Positions 1 to 8,889 of a stretch of DNA of 64,000 bases are shown here, one piece after another. Source of the stretch: an uncultured Saprospirales bacterium (lineage in GTDB: Bacteria > Bacteroidota > Bacteroidia > Chitinophagales > Saprospiraceae); NCBI GenBank assembly GCA_937926355.1, contig CALAZP010000278.1, positions 1-64,000 of the forward strand, read 5' to 3'. The notes beneath the pieces were generated by a model, which searched no databases, had not been told where the DNA came from, and worked only from the letters and a program-made list of their open reading frames with translations. A program made the position numbers and the translations under genes. Each line of letters starts with the position of its first letter. The stretch's first letter is position 1.

Positions 1-154
1 TTTCTGGTGCATCTGGAACCAGTGGATCTTCGGGTACCTCTGGAGCTCAAGGAGCTCAAGGAGCAAACGGATCTTCTGGAACCTCTGGTTCATCTGGTGT
101 TTCTGGTGCATCTGGAACCAGTGGATCTTCGGGTACCTCTGGAGCTCAAGGAGC
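1..154 (+). repeat. Direct DNA repeat within the collagen-like gene
   Basis: Bases 1-55 recur without a mismatch at 100-154, an offset of 99 bases (33 codons), so the copies stay in frame. The repeat encodes Gly-X-Y units. Exact nucleotide identity, beyond what the amino acids require, points to recent duplication or recombination; such repeats can change fibre length by slippage. Confidence 0.8.
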
Positions 155-356
155 ACAGGGTGCTCAGGGAGCAGTAGGAGCCACAGGACCTCAAACATTA
201 ACATGTGCCTTCGAATGTGAACCGTCAGCGGGCGGTAGCCCAACCCAGCATATAGGTACGGATTCTGATATCTATCTGTCATTGCCGGATACCTTTCTGA
301 GAATACGGTGTTCGACAGATTCAACTGACTATCTCATTCCCGGATACATATGTTGA
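3..356 (+). CDS. Collagen-like virion fibre protein, 3' part (5' end outside window)
   Basis: The reading frame is open from the first bases and stops at TGA 354-356, leaving the last 117 residues. Residues 1 to about 63 are an uninterrupted Gly-X-Y collagen-like series (units SGA, SGT, SGS, QGA, NGS, VGA, TGP). A short C-terminal domain of about 55 residues follows, with four cysteines, ending in PGYIC. Collagen-like Gly-X-Y stretches in phages usually form trimeric shafts of tail fibres or head decorations, so a fibre or adhesin tip is likely. The glycosyltransferase cassette that starts just downstream could act on the many Ser and Thr side chains; that link is inference. The start and N-terminal domain cannot be seen. 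Confidence 0.75.
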   Translation, partial: SGASGTSGSSGTSGAQGAQGANGSSGTSGSSGVSGASGTSGSSGTSGAQGAQGAQGAVGATGPQTLTCAFECEPSAGGSPTQHIGTDSDIYLSLPDTFLRIRCSTDSTDYLIPGYIC

Positions 357-376
357 TAATAACAAATAGCAAATAA

Positions 377-631
377 ATGAAAGGAGTACCCGTGCAAAAG
401 ATAAGTCTGTTTGATCTAGCTAAACATGTTAGCGGCAGAGAAGATGTTGAGAGTGTGAGTTTCATTAAAGACGGTAAGGTACAATTTACTGAGTATTTTT
501 ATGGAGAATCCTCAGATTTATTGCCAAGTGTTTCCTTTTCTCTGAGTGATGTTATTTCCGATGGGTCTGATTTTTCATATGCTAATCAAGATTTTATTGA
601 CAGTATCACCATAAAAAAGTTTCCAGACTAG
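377..631 (+). CDS. Small hypothetical protein (84 aa)
   Basis: I do not recognise this protein. It is acidic, lacks a signal peptide or membrane segment, and sits alone between the fibre gene and the oxygenase-like gene. Two starts are possible: ATG 377, or GTG 392 in the same frame, which would begin MQKISLFDL. GTG 392 has an AAAGGAG stretch at 380-386 that looks like a real ribosome-binding site, unusual in this window. The longer form is given because the bases before ATG 377 are A-rich like those of most genes here. It may be a chaperone or accessory of the neighbouring fibre, but nothing in the sequence shows that. Confidence 0.5.
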   Translation: MKGVPVQKISLFDLAKHVSGREDVESVSFIKDGKVQFTEYFYGESSDLLPSVSFSLSDVISDGSDFSYANQDFIDSITIKKFPD

Positions 632-664
632 TTTAATTTTCGAAAACTCTTCCCTGTTGAACAG

Positions 665-672
665 TATAAATA
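665..672 (+). promoter_or_regulatory. Late promoter, T4-type TATAAATA
   Basis: TATAAATA matches the T4 late-promoter core exactly and lies 29 bases before ATG 694, the same spacing as the GATATATA elements elsewhere in the window. It would drive the oxygenase-like gene and the glycosyltransferases behind it. Confidence 0.5.
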
Positions 673-693
673 TAAATCTTACTGTAGACATCT

Positions 694-1281
694 ATGAAGG
701 TTCAGACTATTATTATCGATGACTTTTACAAGAATCCAGATGATGTTAGAGCATTTGCCCTTGCACAGGATTTCAATGCTCATGGCAACTATCCTGGACA
801 AAGAACAACATCCTTTCTTGCAGATAATGTGAAAAATGCTATTCAAGATATTATTCGCCCGTATGGTGGCGAAGTAACCTGGTGGGGAGACGACTCAACA
901 GGATCTTTCCAGTATACAGTTGCTTCTGACAGATCCTGGATTCATAGTGATGATACTACAGATTGGGCAGGAGTTCTATACCTCACACCAGATGCACCCA
1001 TTTCTGCTGGCACTGGATTGTTTAAGCACAAGGAAACCGGATTAAGACAGTGGAGAAATTCTGAACATCCTGAGGATGTGGTAAGCAGTGCTCCAGTTAA
1101 CGTGGAGTCTCAAGATATGACCAAATGGGAGATGGTCGATAGAATAGGTAATGTGTACAATAGATTGGTCATTTACAGAGGGGACCTTTTTCATGTATCC
1201 CTCGACTATTTTGGACAGAACAAAGAAGACGGTAGACTTTTTCAGGTTTTCTTCTTCAATACTGAAAATAAATGCTCATAG
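694..1281 (+). CDS. Putative Fe(II)/2-oxoglutarate-dependent oxygenase-like protein
   Basis: This 195-residue protein looks like a compact double-stranded beta-helix oxygenase. An HxD motif appears in the segment WIHSDD (about residues 88-93). A distal histidine occurs in GDLFHVS (about residue 168), followed by an Arg in GRLFQVFFF that could bind 2-oxoglutarate. This is the usual H-x-D...H...R arrangement. The N-terminal IIIDDFYKNPDDVRAFAL resembles the DUF6445 type of phage and bacterial proteins. It starts a cassette of five overlapping or nearly adjacent genes that includes four glycosyltransferases; the last bases overlap the next gene by 10. Hydroxylation of a sugar or of a virion protein side chain is plausible, but no substrate can be read from the sequence. 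Confidence 0.55.
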   Translation: MKVQTIIIDDFYKNPDDVRAFALAQDFNAHGNYPGQRTTSFLADNVKNAIQDIIRPYGGEVTWWGDDSTGSFQYTVASDRSWIHSDDTTDWAGVLYLTPDAPISAGTGLFKHKETGLRQWRNSEHPEDVVSSAPVNVESQDMTKWEMVDRIGNVYNRLVIYRGDLFHVSLDYFGQNKEDGRLFQVFFFNTENKCS

Positions 1282-2558
1282 TAAGGAATCCAACCGCATT
1301 AGTCTTTGGGTGGGACCGGGAAGGAGATAAGTATGAGTTTGTTTCCGATCTGTTCTCCCGAAGTGAAAATAATATGTATTGGGTTAGGATTATACCAACA
1401 GGGAGTAAGTTAGATTACGAGAGCCTTACTGAATTACAGAATAAGTATAATCCTGATGTAATTGTTGTTTTTGGCAGGAATGAAACCAAAATACATCCTT
1501 TTTTTGATCACAAAACAAGATTTTTATCTAATCCTATATCGGATGACGCTTTAGCAAATCTCGTTGTTCAGACGTACGTCGAGAATCACACAAGTCCATA
1601 TAAGCCCTTTTTTTCGATTTTTACACCTGCATATAAAACTGGAGAAAGAATATTCAGAACGTATGAGAGTGTGAAAAACCAACAGTTTATCGATTGGGAA
1701 TGGGTAGTAGTGGACGATTCTCCCCCCGAGGATAATGAATTATGGGGATCTCTGTTAGAGATAGCTGCATCTGATTTTAGGGTAAAACCCCATAGGATTT
1801 TTCCAAATAGCGGAGGTAAGGTAGGATTAGCTAAGAATAGAGCTTGTTCTTTGGCAACTGGAAAATGGCTGGTTGAGCTGGATCATGATGACTATTTAAT
1901 GGAGAATTGTCTAGATAAGCTTAAAGCTGCTGCAGAACAATTCCCTGACGCTGGTTTTATCTATAGTGATGTAACTGAAATGCATGATAATGGCGAATTT
2001 ATAGAATTTGACCACAGGATTGATTGGGATTTCTATGGAGCACCTGGGAATAATTTCAATTTTGGTTACTCTGGGCACTCTTGGGTAACAATTAACGGGA
2101 AAAAATATCTCCAACACCATTATCCCTCGATTAACCCTTTAACGATAAGATTCAACATAACTATGCCTAATCATGTAAGGGCTTGGAAGAGTGATGTTTA
2201 CAATAAAATAGGTGGACACCGAGAAACCCTCCCCTTGGCAGACGATCTTGATTTGATAATTAGAACTTTCCTTGAAACTAGGATGGTGCACATCAAAGAA
2301 GTTTTGTATATCCAATACCATAACGGACATAGCACTGTTGATTACAACTCGTTCGAAATAAACCGAACATCAAGGATTATAAAAGAAAATTATAACAAGC
2401 TTATCCACAAAAGAATTGAGGAACTTGGGTATTATGACTGGGAATGGAATGATGAACTTGAGACCAACCACCATACCGAGTGTATTATGAATAATGATCT
2501 AAGTGATATGAAATTTTGGGAAGAAGAGCAAGTTTTAAATTATACCTATGAGCAATAA
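1272..2558 (+). CDS. Glycosyltransferase family 2 (GT-A fold)
   Basis: The protein has 428 residues. After an N-terminal segment of about 115 residues of unknown role, a GT2 domain begins with FFSIFTPAYKTGERI. It continues through WEWVVVDDSPP and KVGLAKNRACSLATGKW to the metal/nucleotide-sugar site VELDHDDYL (about residues 206-214). The C-terminal third, with NHVRAWKSDVYNKIGGH and ADDLDLIIR, is typical of GT2 acceptor-side regions. No membrane segment is seen, so it should be a soluble cytoplasmic enzyme. The start overlaps the oxygenase-like gene by 10 bases and the end overlaps the next glycosyltransferase by 11, indicating translational coupling. Donor and acceptor are unknown. Confidence 0.85.
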   Translation: MLIVRNPTALVFGWDREGDKYEFVSDLFSRSENNMYWVRIIPTGSKLDYESLTELQNKYNPDVIVVFGRNETKIHPFFDHKTRFLSNPISDDALANLVVQTYVENHTSPYKPFFSIFTPAYKTGERIFRTYESVKNQQFIDWEWVVVDDSPPEDNELWGSLLEIAASDFRVKPHRIFPNSGGKVGLAKNRACSLATGKWLVELDHDDYLMENCLDKLKAAAEQFPDAGFIYSDVTEMHDNGEFIEFDHRIDWDFYGAPGNNFNFGYSGHSWVTINGKKYLQHHYPSINPLTIRFNITMPNHVRAWKSDVYNKIGGHRETLPLADDLDLIIRTFLETRMVHIKEVLYIQYHNGHSTVDYNSFEINRTSRIIKENYNKLIHKRIEELGYYDWEWNDELETNHHTECIMNNDLSDMKFWEEEQVLNYTYEQ

Positions 2559-3741
2559 AAGGGCTAAAATTTGTATGAATGCGATGGTAGCTAACGAATC
2601 GCATGTTATACTAAGAATGCTAGAGTCTTGCTACAAATATATCGATTATTGGGTAGTACAAGACAATGGGTCTACAGATGGAACTCAGGATATCATAAGG
2701 AACTTTTTTGCTGAAAAAAATATTCCTGGGTTTCTTTATGAGACTGAGTGGAAATATCCAGGATGGAACAGGGATCATACTTTGCAAGAATGCTTAAAAG
2801 CAGACCATGGCTGTGATTGGATTCTAAGAATGGATGCTGACGAACAGCTTGTGGTGGAAGATGACTTTGACTGGAGTTTAATAAACGATACGTCAATTCA
2901 AAGCTTCAATATTACAGCAACTGATTCTGGAGGAATTTATTTCAGAACTTGGATGTGGAACGCTAAACTTCCTTGGTATTTCAAGCACGATAAAAGACAT
3001 GAGGTCGTTCTTTTACCCGGCGCTGGTGAAGGAGATAGCCAATTCCAGGTCGTTAATTTACCAAGGGGATTTAGACACATTATTACAAAAGACGGACAAA
3101 CATGGGACGCTTCCTTGAAATTTCTAAAGGATGCTTTAGAGTTAGAGGCAGATCAGGTTTGTACTGGTAAAATTAACGAGGATGATTACCATTTATTCTA
3201 CATAGGAAAAAGTTATTCTGATACTTATGAAGATCATAGATTCCCTTTTGGTAAAGATCACGGGGATGAATACGCGAGAAGAACAATTTATTACCTAGAA
3301 CATTACGTAGCAAGGAGGTTCCCAAATTATGCAGACGGAAGCGAGCCGCCAAACTGGGACGAGATGGCTTATTTTTCCATTTTTTTAATTGGTAGGGCCC
3401 ATAGATTTATTGGAAATAGGGAATTGGCTTATCAAAAGCTCGACGAGGCCGATTGGTATTGTCCTTTCAGAAATGAGCATCTTGTAATTAAAGCAGAAAT
3501 GCTATCCGAAGATGGAGATTTCCAGGGAATGTATGATATAACTACAAAGTTAATGGGAGATGATAGAATTTGCCCATTCCCGGATTGGCACTTCCTTCTT
3601 TGGACAAGCTGCTATAAGGACACTGGAGATTATGTTGAGAGTTTGCATAACTCTGCAATGGAAAAACTTGGTTTAAAGCAGACTATTATAAATAGTAATG
3701 AGTCCAATAAAAACTTTGGAGCATTCCCCGGACAAATTTAA
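2548..3741 (+). CDS. Glycosyltransferase family 2 with C-terminal TPR-like region
   Basis: The 397-residue protein opens with a GT2 domain: CMNAMVANESHVILRMLES, then YWVVQDNGSTDGTQD, and the DxD-type motif RMDADEQ (about residues 94-100). It resembles the SunS/SPBc2-type glycosyltransferases that carry tetratricopeptide-like helices behind the catalytic domain. The C-terminal half here, around YLEHYVARRFPNY and ELAYQKLDEADWYCP, fits such helical repeats. Members of that group can glycosylate proteins, which would suit modification of a fibre. The gene overlaps its upstream neighbour by 11 bases and is followed after 12 bases by a small coiled-coil gene. Confidence 0.8.
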   Translation: MSNKRAKICMNAMVANESHVILRMLESCYKYIDYWVVQDNGSTDGTQDIIRNFFAEKNIPGFLYETEWKYPGWNRDHTLQECLKADHGCDWILRMDADEQLVVEDDFDWSLINDTSIQSFNITATDSGGIYFRTWMWNAKLPWYFKHDKRHEVVLLPGAGEGDSQFQVVNLPRGFRHIITKDGQTWDASLKFLKDALELEADQVCTGKINEDDYHLFYIGKSYSDTYEDHRFPFGKDHGDEYARRTIYYLEHYVARRFPNYADGSEPPNWDEMAYFSIFLIGRAHRFIGNRELAYQKLDEADWYCPFRNEHLVIKAEMLSEDGDFQGMYDITTKLMGDDRICPFPDWHFLLWTSCYKDTGDYVESLHNSAMEKLGLKQTIINSNESNKNFGAFPGQI

Positions 3742-3753
3742 AAATCATATAAA

Positions 3754-4026
3754 ATGGAAAATAGCATCAAAATTACACAAGAAGAACTGGAAAGGATTAA
3801 TTCCTTGAGAACTGAAATAGCCGCTAATGTTGAATCTATCGGAAGATTTAACATTAAAAAACACTTTTTGGTAAAGGATCTAGAATCTATTGATACAGAG
3901 CTCTTCGGCCTCCTTCAAAATTCTGAAGAGCTGGATAAAAAAGAGAAGGAAATAATCGACGAGATCGTTGGAAAATACGGCGAGGGACAACTTAACTTTG
4001 AAACTGGTGAATTCATCAAGGAATAA
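3754..4026 (+). CDS. Small coiled-coil protein (90 aa)
   Basis: No known domain is evident. Almost the whole protein reads as charged alpha-helix with heptad-like spacing (EELERINSLRTEIAANVES, then DLESIDTELFGLLQNSEEL). It ends in a short segment, KYGEGQLNFETGEFIKE, of a kind I associate with small conserved proteins of T4-like phages. The stop codon shares its last A with the ATG of the next gene, so the two are translationally coupled. It lies inside the glycosyltransferase cassette and might be a partner subunit, but that is position only. Confidence 0.65.
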   Translation: MENSIKITQEELERINSLRTEIAANVESIGRFNIKKHFLVKDLESIDTELFGLLQNSEELDKKEKEIIDEIVGKYGEGQLNFETGEFIKE

Positions 4027-5084
4027 TGAAGGAAATTGAGGCTTTACGTAAAACCAAATATGAGTTAATCAGAACGATTAATTCTATCCAAAGAACTTTG
4101 GATGAAAAATCAGGGGGAAAGCCCAGGATTCTCTTTGTTGCTCCCCATCTATCTACCGGGGGTATGCCTCAATACCTTTATAAAAAAATAGAGTCTTTTA
4201 ACGAAGATGCTGAGATTTACTGTATTCAGTATAACAATACCTCTGAGGACTATGTAGTGCAGAGAGATCGAATTAAGGATAAGATTGGTGATCGGTTCTT
4301 TTGTCTCGGTAGTAATAAATGGGAGATTATAGATCTGATCGAAAAAATTTGCCCTGATGTTATTCACTTTGATGATTTCGTTGAATTCTTCATTGACGGA
4401 GAGATTATAGAGAAAATATATGAACCAGGTCGTCCTTATTTTATTGTAGAAACCTGCCATAGTTCAAACATCTCAACACGGGACAAGGTTTACTGTCCCG
4501 ACAAGTTGATAATGGTAAACCAGTGGATGTGCGATCGTTTTTCTGAACTTGGTGTTCCTGTGGATATACTAGAATATCCGATAGAAAATTTCAAAAGACC
4601 TGATAGAAATCAGGCTTTGGGAGAGTTAAATTTAGATCCCTCATTGAAGCATATCATAAATATTGGTCTTTTTACACCCGGAAAAAACCAAGGCGAGTTA
4701 ATTGAATATGCTAGAAAATTGGAAGATTATCCAGTTCAATTCCATTTTATCGGAAACACTGCACCAAATTTCAAAAGCTATTGGGAACCTCTTTTGAACA
4801 ATTTACCCGATAACTGTAAAATATGGGGAGAAAGGAACGACACTGATTTGTTTTATAAATCAGCAGATTTATTTGTTTTTACCTCCAATTGGGAACTAAA
4901 TCCAATAGTAATCAAGGAATCGCTCTCCTGGAAGTTACCCATTCTTATGAGAAGACTTGAACCGTATATGGATTCTTATGACGATAATAATTTAGTTCAC
5001 TATCTTACTCCTAGTGGGGTTTTTGAAGATAGAGAAGCTAATATTTCAAAAATAAAGGAAATACTCAATTTGGATGAAAAATAG
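4026..5084 (+). CDS. Glycosyltransferase family 4 (GT-B fold)
   Basis: The 352-residue protein begins with a helix of about 30 residues. Two Rossmann-like domains follow: RILFVAPHLSTGGMPQYLY (the glycine-rich N-domain loop of GT4 enzymes) and HIINIGLFTPGKNQGELIE (start of the C-domain). The donor-binding region is LFYKSADLFVFTSNWELNP, followed by IVIKESLSWKLP, whose second glutamate of the usual E-x7-E pair appears as the E of KES. It is soluble and lies fourth in the cassette, overlapping the heptosyltransferase-like gene by 11 bases. The donor sugar is unknown. Confidence 0.8.
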   Translation: MKEIEALRKTKYELIRTINSIQRTLDEKSGGKPRILFVAPHLSTGGMPQYLYKKIESFNEDAEIYCIQYNNTSEDYVVQRDRIKDKIGDRFFCLGSNKWEIIDLIEKICPDVIHFDDFVEFFIDGEIIEKIYEPGRPYFIVETCHSSNISTRDKVYCPDKLIMVNQWMCDRFSELGVPVDILEYPIENFKRPDRNQALGELNLDPSLKHIINIGLFTPGKNQGELIEYARKLEDYPVQFHFIGNTAPNFKSYWEPLLNNLPDNCKIWGERNDTDLFYKSADLFVFTSNWELNPIVIKESLSWKLPILMRRLEPYMDSYDDNNLVHYLTPSGVFEDREANISKIKEILNLDEK

Positions 5085-6255
5085 GGGATTAAAGGTTTAT
5101 GAAAATCTTAGTAAATCCAAGGATGTAAGGTTTAGACATCCATATACCTTTGATTTGCGTTTTGATTATGGCCCGGTTGTTGATTGTATTGGTCCTAGCA
5201 ATACCAAGCCTTGTACTATAAAGTTTAAGGATTTGGATAAGAATTCATATGCTTATACTGGTGAAACCTCTTCGGGTCTTTACACCCAATTATTTAGAAA
5301 GTGGTTTACTAACTGGAGAGTAGAGGCTTATGATGGGGATGACCTTATTTACAAGGAAGATCTTGAAACTTTAATGAGGGGAGGTAAAGTTTGCATATCC
5401 ATAGACAGCAGTTCTTTAGGAGATTCCTTAGCTTGGATGCCAGTGATAGAGAAATTTCGGGTAAAGTATGATTGCGATCTCTATGCTACCACCTTTTGGA
5501 ATGAACTTCTCTCCTTATATTATTCAAACATCCAGTTTCAACCTCCTGGATACAGGGAACCAAAAACTAACGTTACTATAGGGGTTGGCTGGTATGAAGA
5601 AACTGATAGAGATCGTCACAAGAGAGATCCAAGAACGATATCACTGCAACAAGTTGCTGGGGATATCCTTGGCATTGAGGTTGATGGTGACGTTTTGAAC
5701 GAAAAAGTCCCGGACCTAATTAAAAATTCATCTCCGAGTATCGAAGGTAAATACGTATGTATTGCTATGGATTCCACCGCAAATGCCAAACATTGGCATT
5801 ACCCTGGTGGGTGGCAAGATATAACAGATTATCTTAACTCCTTGGGTTATAAGGTTGTTGTTGTACAGAAGCAAGAAACAAATATTAAAAACGTAGTTGA
5901 TAAGACTGGAGATATAAGTATTCTTCAAAGGGCTATCGACATATATCACTCTGATTTTTTTGTTGGTATAGGTTCTGGTCTAAGTTGGCTGGCTTGGTCT
6001 TTGCACAAACCAGTAGTGATGATATCTGGGTTTTCAGATCCTAATTGTGAATTTAAAAACAAGAATTACAGAGTTATCGAAAGAAATGTTTGTCATGGCT
6101 GTTTTAACGATTCGTCGATTAAGTTTGATAAAGGTGATTGGAATTGGTGTCCCAGACTAAAAAATACTGAACGGATGTTTGAGTGCACTAAATCTATAAC
6201 CCCCTCTATGGTAGCTGATCATATCCAAAACCTTATTAAGGATCACCTTTCCTAA
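5074..6255 (+). CDS. Autotransporter-type O-heptosyltransferase-like protein (TibC/BAHT family)
   Basis: The 393-residue protein resembles the bacterial O-heptosyltransferases that modify autotransporter adhesins (TibC, Aah). The GT9-like signature SLGDSLAWMPVIEKF occurs at about residue 112, and FVGIGSGLSWLAWSLHKPVV in the C-domain. The C-terminal cysteine cluster is very characteristic: CHGCF, then GDWNWCP, then RMFECTKSITPSMV. In TibC four such cysteines bind iron. The family transfers ADP-heptose to serine residues of beta-helical passenger domains. That matches a phage fibre acceptor and also the heptose-7-phosphate kinase encoded at 32.2 kb. It ends the cassette; a late-promoter element follows. 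Confidence 0.75.
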   Translation: MKNRGLKVYENLSKSKDVRFRHPYTFDLRFDYGPVVDCIGPSNTKPCTIKFKDLDKNSYAYTGETSSGLYTQLFRKWFTNWRVEAYDGDDLIYKEDLETLMRGGKVCISIDSSSLGDSLAWMPVIEKFRVKYDCDLYATTFWNELLSLYYSNIQFQPPGYREPKTNVTIGVGWYEETDRDRHKRDPRTISLQQVAGDILGIEVDGDVLNEKVPDLIKNSSPSIEGKYVCIAMDSTANAKHWHYPGGWQDITDYLNSLGYKVVVVQKQETNIKNVVDKTGDISILQRAIDIYHSDFFVGIGSGLSWLAWSLHKPVVMISGFSDPNCEFKNKNYRVIERNVCHGCFNDSSIKFDKGDWNWCPRLKNTERMFECTKSITPSMVADHIQNLIKDHLS

Positions 6256-6271
6256 CCTCTTTTATTCTACA

Positions 6272-6281
6272 GATATATAAA
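6272..6281 (+). promoter_or_regulatory. Late promoter GATATATAAA
   Basis: A GATATATA element begins 52 bases before ATG 6324, in the short gap after the glycosyltransferase cassette. It would open the neck/terminase operon. The spacing to the start is longer than the usual 22-35 bases. Confidence 0.6.
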
Positions 6282-6323
6282 AAGAAGTGAATAGAAGCTT
6301 CTTTGAATAATATCTTGTAGATA

Positions 6324-8876
6324 ATGGCTTTTTACCCCGAAAATAGATTTCCTAAAAAAGGTACTCCCGTATATGACGGTAACGGAGATCAGAGAAATCT
6401 TTCAGATCCACGTTTTAGGTATCAGGATAACCTGGAAAATACCACAAAGGTCTTTCAGCAAAGTACCGATAATTATTTTGGAACTACTGGGGCAGCTCTG
6501 GCAAGAGCTAAACAACTCGGATGTAACGGATACCATACTGCTTTAGCAGATGATGGTGTTTACTATTATTTGCCTTGTTCCGATGCTACCTGGTACGCTG
6601 AAAGAATTCAGCAATTCGAAAGTGCACTCAACTTCACTTACATTGGAAACTATAGAGTTTTAACATGGGATTCCCCGTTTAATTATGTGCAGTCGTTTAA
6701 TGGGTGGCTGATTGAAACTGCGGGAGCTGTACTAAATGATCCAATTAACCTTGGAGATCCCACTGCTGAAATTCCCAATGATATAGCCATAGATTTCAGG
6801 TATTCTGTAGATGGACAAAGTTGGTCCTTGTGGGCAAATGTTGGTACTGCTTTAACCGGATTCTCTCAAGGGTATACATCTAATAATGATTCTACGGTAT
6901 TTTCTATTCCGCTAGATCCTGCAAAACCCTTTTATCCTGAGTTTAGATTTACATCTGTTGTAGTAAATCCTGATGGTAGCATTGCTTATGAAAGCGAGGA
7001 ACCGATAGATCCTTCTGTTGTCATATTAGATTTTTCACTTGATCTAACTTATGCTACTGGTCCTAGTGGTCCTGCTGGAGCAGTAGATACTTTAGTTATA
7101 AATAGGCCAGTTCCTAGTTGTTCAAACGAAAAATCAAATAGACCTGTAGTATTTGACGACTGTAACTACACATTTGATCCCTATGCAATTAATAAAGCTG
7201 TAAATCTTTACAAGGATCTTAGTTTAGTTGTTAACAAGGTGTTTGGGTTTGAAACAAATTATTATTCAGTTCAACCACAAGCTAGAGGAAAGGATGTTGT
7301 CTTAAAAGAATACACACTATTTGATGTTGTTGACGAACAATGTGTCAAAGTCATGGTTCCTTCTAACCAGTTTCCCGATAATAGGGTAAACTACGATCCT
7401 TTTGGTATCCAGTTTGATGAACCTTTTGAAATTCATATTGACAAGACTTACTTTGAAAGTATCTTCGGTAGAGGATCTCAACCAAGAAAAAGGGATATAA
7501 TCTATTTCCCTTTAACCAATAGGATTTATGAGATTAATTCTACTTACCTCTTTAGAGATTTCATGTACTCTCCGGTCTATTATAAGATAGAACTTAAGAA
7601 ATACAGTCAAAAATCAAACACATATTTCAATGATCCTGCATACAAAGAGGAACTTGACGGTATTGCTTTAACTACTGAAAAACTGTTTGGTGCTGAAGTC
7701 GAAGCGGAAGAACAAAAGATTTCTAAGCCAAAACAGTATTCTGATAGTTCTCAAAGAAGACAGGAAGACCCAACAAGATCCTATATTTACAAGAATCTCC
7801 CTATAGTTGGCTATGATCTTAACAACAATTGGACCATAGTTTTTAATAATTATTATGATATGGCAGACGGGTTTGTAACAGATTCCGAGTTTGTTTATCA
7901 ACCTAACAAGTATCGGGAAGCTGTTAGATATAAAAATAGCCCATATTTAGCTGGCGATGGTGAGATTTCATACACCTGCTGGTTCGGTTTGAAAAATTAT
8001 ATAAACGAAAACAGTTTGGCTAAAAAGCCATTTTCCCCTGCTCCCATCGTAAAGATCTCTGAGGATGCTAACCAGATTGTTTATAGTTCTCATCCGTTTA
8101 AGCATAACCTATCTCCTTTTAGGAACTTCTCTGATAATCCTGAAGGGTATGTAGCAATTAGCACAGACGCCAATCATTCAGGAGGGTTTAAGGTATTAAC
8201 TACACCAGACGAATATAAGTTCTCTGTTTCCAACCCAAATCTACCATATGCAGTAAACACTGCTAACTGGAAAATGCAAAAAGCACAGGCCAGAAATCTT
8301 ATCGATGGTACTTATTTTGATGTAAACAATGATCTAAAAGGGCTAAGAATAGACCTTGTCCATTCGGGATCTAATGATCCTGCTAATAACAACTATGTTC
8401 AACAGGGTAGTATAGAAATTATAATAAACGATCTCACCTATGACTCCAGGTTACAATTCGTTCCTGAGCAGGATGAGTGGTACGGGTTGGTCGTAAATAT
8501 TAGCAATAAGTATAGACAGATGGGAATAAACATTTGGAAAATGTCTTACGATTCAACGAACCCATCCCAACAAAGTTCTGACCTTATAAAAGTGCACGAG
8601 GATTATAGGACGTTAACTAAGACTTACACTTTTGATGCACCAAAGGACCTTGAGACTAATGTTAATAATCCTTTCTATGGAACTGACAACAATGCTTATA
8701 AGATATTCACATCCCCTATTCTTCTATCGAATATAAGGCTGTTTAAGAATATGATAGATATTGATAAGCAATCGATTGTACTTAACCAAAACACTGTAAG
8801 AGACGAACAGCTTGCATATATTATTGATAACGCTAAACCTCAACTAATATTACCGAAGTTCGCTAGGAACCGGTAA
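6324..8876 (+). CDS. Virion protein: gp14-like neck domain fused to a LamG-like domain
   Basis: The protein has 850 residues, much longer than T4 gp14. It lies just before the terminase pair, where T4-like phages keep neck genes 13-15. Residues about 265-430 have the look of gp14 neck proteins: FDPYAINKAVNLYKDLSLVV, then PFEIHIDKTYFESIFG and RKRDIIYFPLTNRIYEI, then YSPVYYKIELKKYSQKSN. A short GPSGPAGA collagen-like link precedes it at about 245. The region about 540-760 (SYTCWFGL, then GSIEIIINDLTY and EWYGLVVNISN) resembles a concanavalin/LamG beta-sandwich. The N-terminal 240 residues are unassigned. I infer a neck or whisker-like component with an added carbohydrate-binding module; identity with gp14 rests on pattern and position. 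Confidence 0.55.
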   Translation: MAFYPENRFPKKGTPVYDGNGDQRNLSDPRFRYQDNLENTTKVFQQSTDNYFGTTGAALARAKQLGCNGYHTALADDGVYYYLPCSDATWYAERIQQFESALNFTYIGNYRVLTWDSPFNYVQSFNGWLIETAGAVLNDPINLGDPTAEIPNDIAIDFRYSVDGQSWSLWANVGTALTGFSQGYTSNNDSTVFSIPLDPAKPFYPEFRFTSVVVNPDGSIAYESEEPIDPSVVILDFSLDLTYATGPSGPAGAVDTLVINRPVPSCSNEKSNRPVVFDDCNYTFDPYAINKAVNLYKDLSLVVNKVFGFETNYYSVQPQARGKDVVLKEYTLFDVVDEQCVKVMVPSNQFPDNRVNYDPFGIQFDEPFEIHIDKTYFESIFGRGSQPRKRDIIYFPLTNRIYEINSTYLFRDFMYSPVYYKIELKKYSQKSNTYFNDPAYKEELDGIALTTEKLFGAEVEAEEQKISKPKQYSDSSQRRQEDPTRSYIYKNLPIVGYDLNNNWTIVFNNYYDMADGFVTDSEFVYQPNKYREAVRYKNSPYLAGDGEISYTCWFGLKNYINENSLAKKPFSPAPIVKISEDANQIVYSSHPFKHNLSPFRNFSDNPEGYVAISTDANHSGGFKVLTTPDEYKFSVSNPNLPYAVNTANWKMQKAQARNLIDGTYFDVNNDLKGLRIDLVHSGSNDPANNNYVQQGSIEIIINDLTYDSRLQFVPEQDEWYGLVVNISNKYRQMGINIWKMSYDSTNPSQQSSDLIKVHEDYRTLTKTYTFDAPKDLETNVNNPFYGTDNNAYKIFTSPILLSNIRLFKNMIDIDKQSIVLNQNTVRDEQLAYIIDNAKPQLILPKFARNR

Positions 8877-8889
8877 ATAAGATTCAAAT

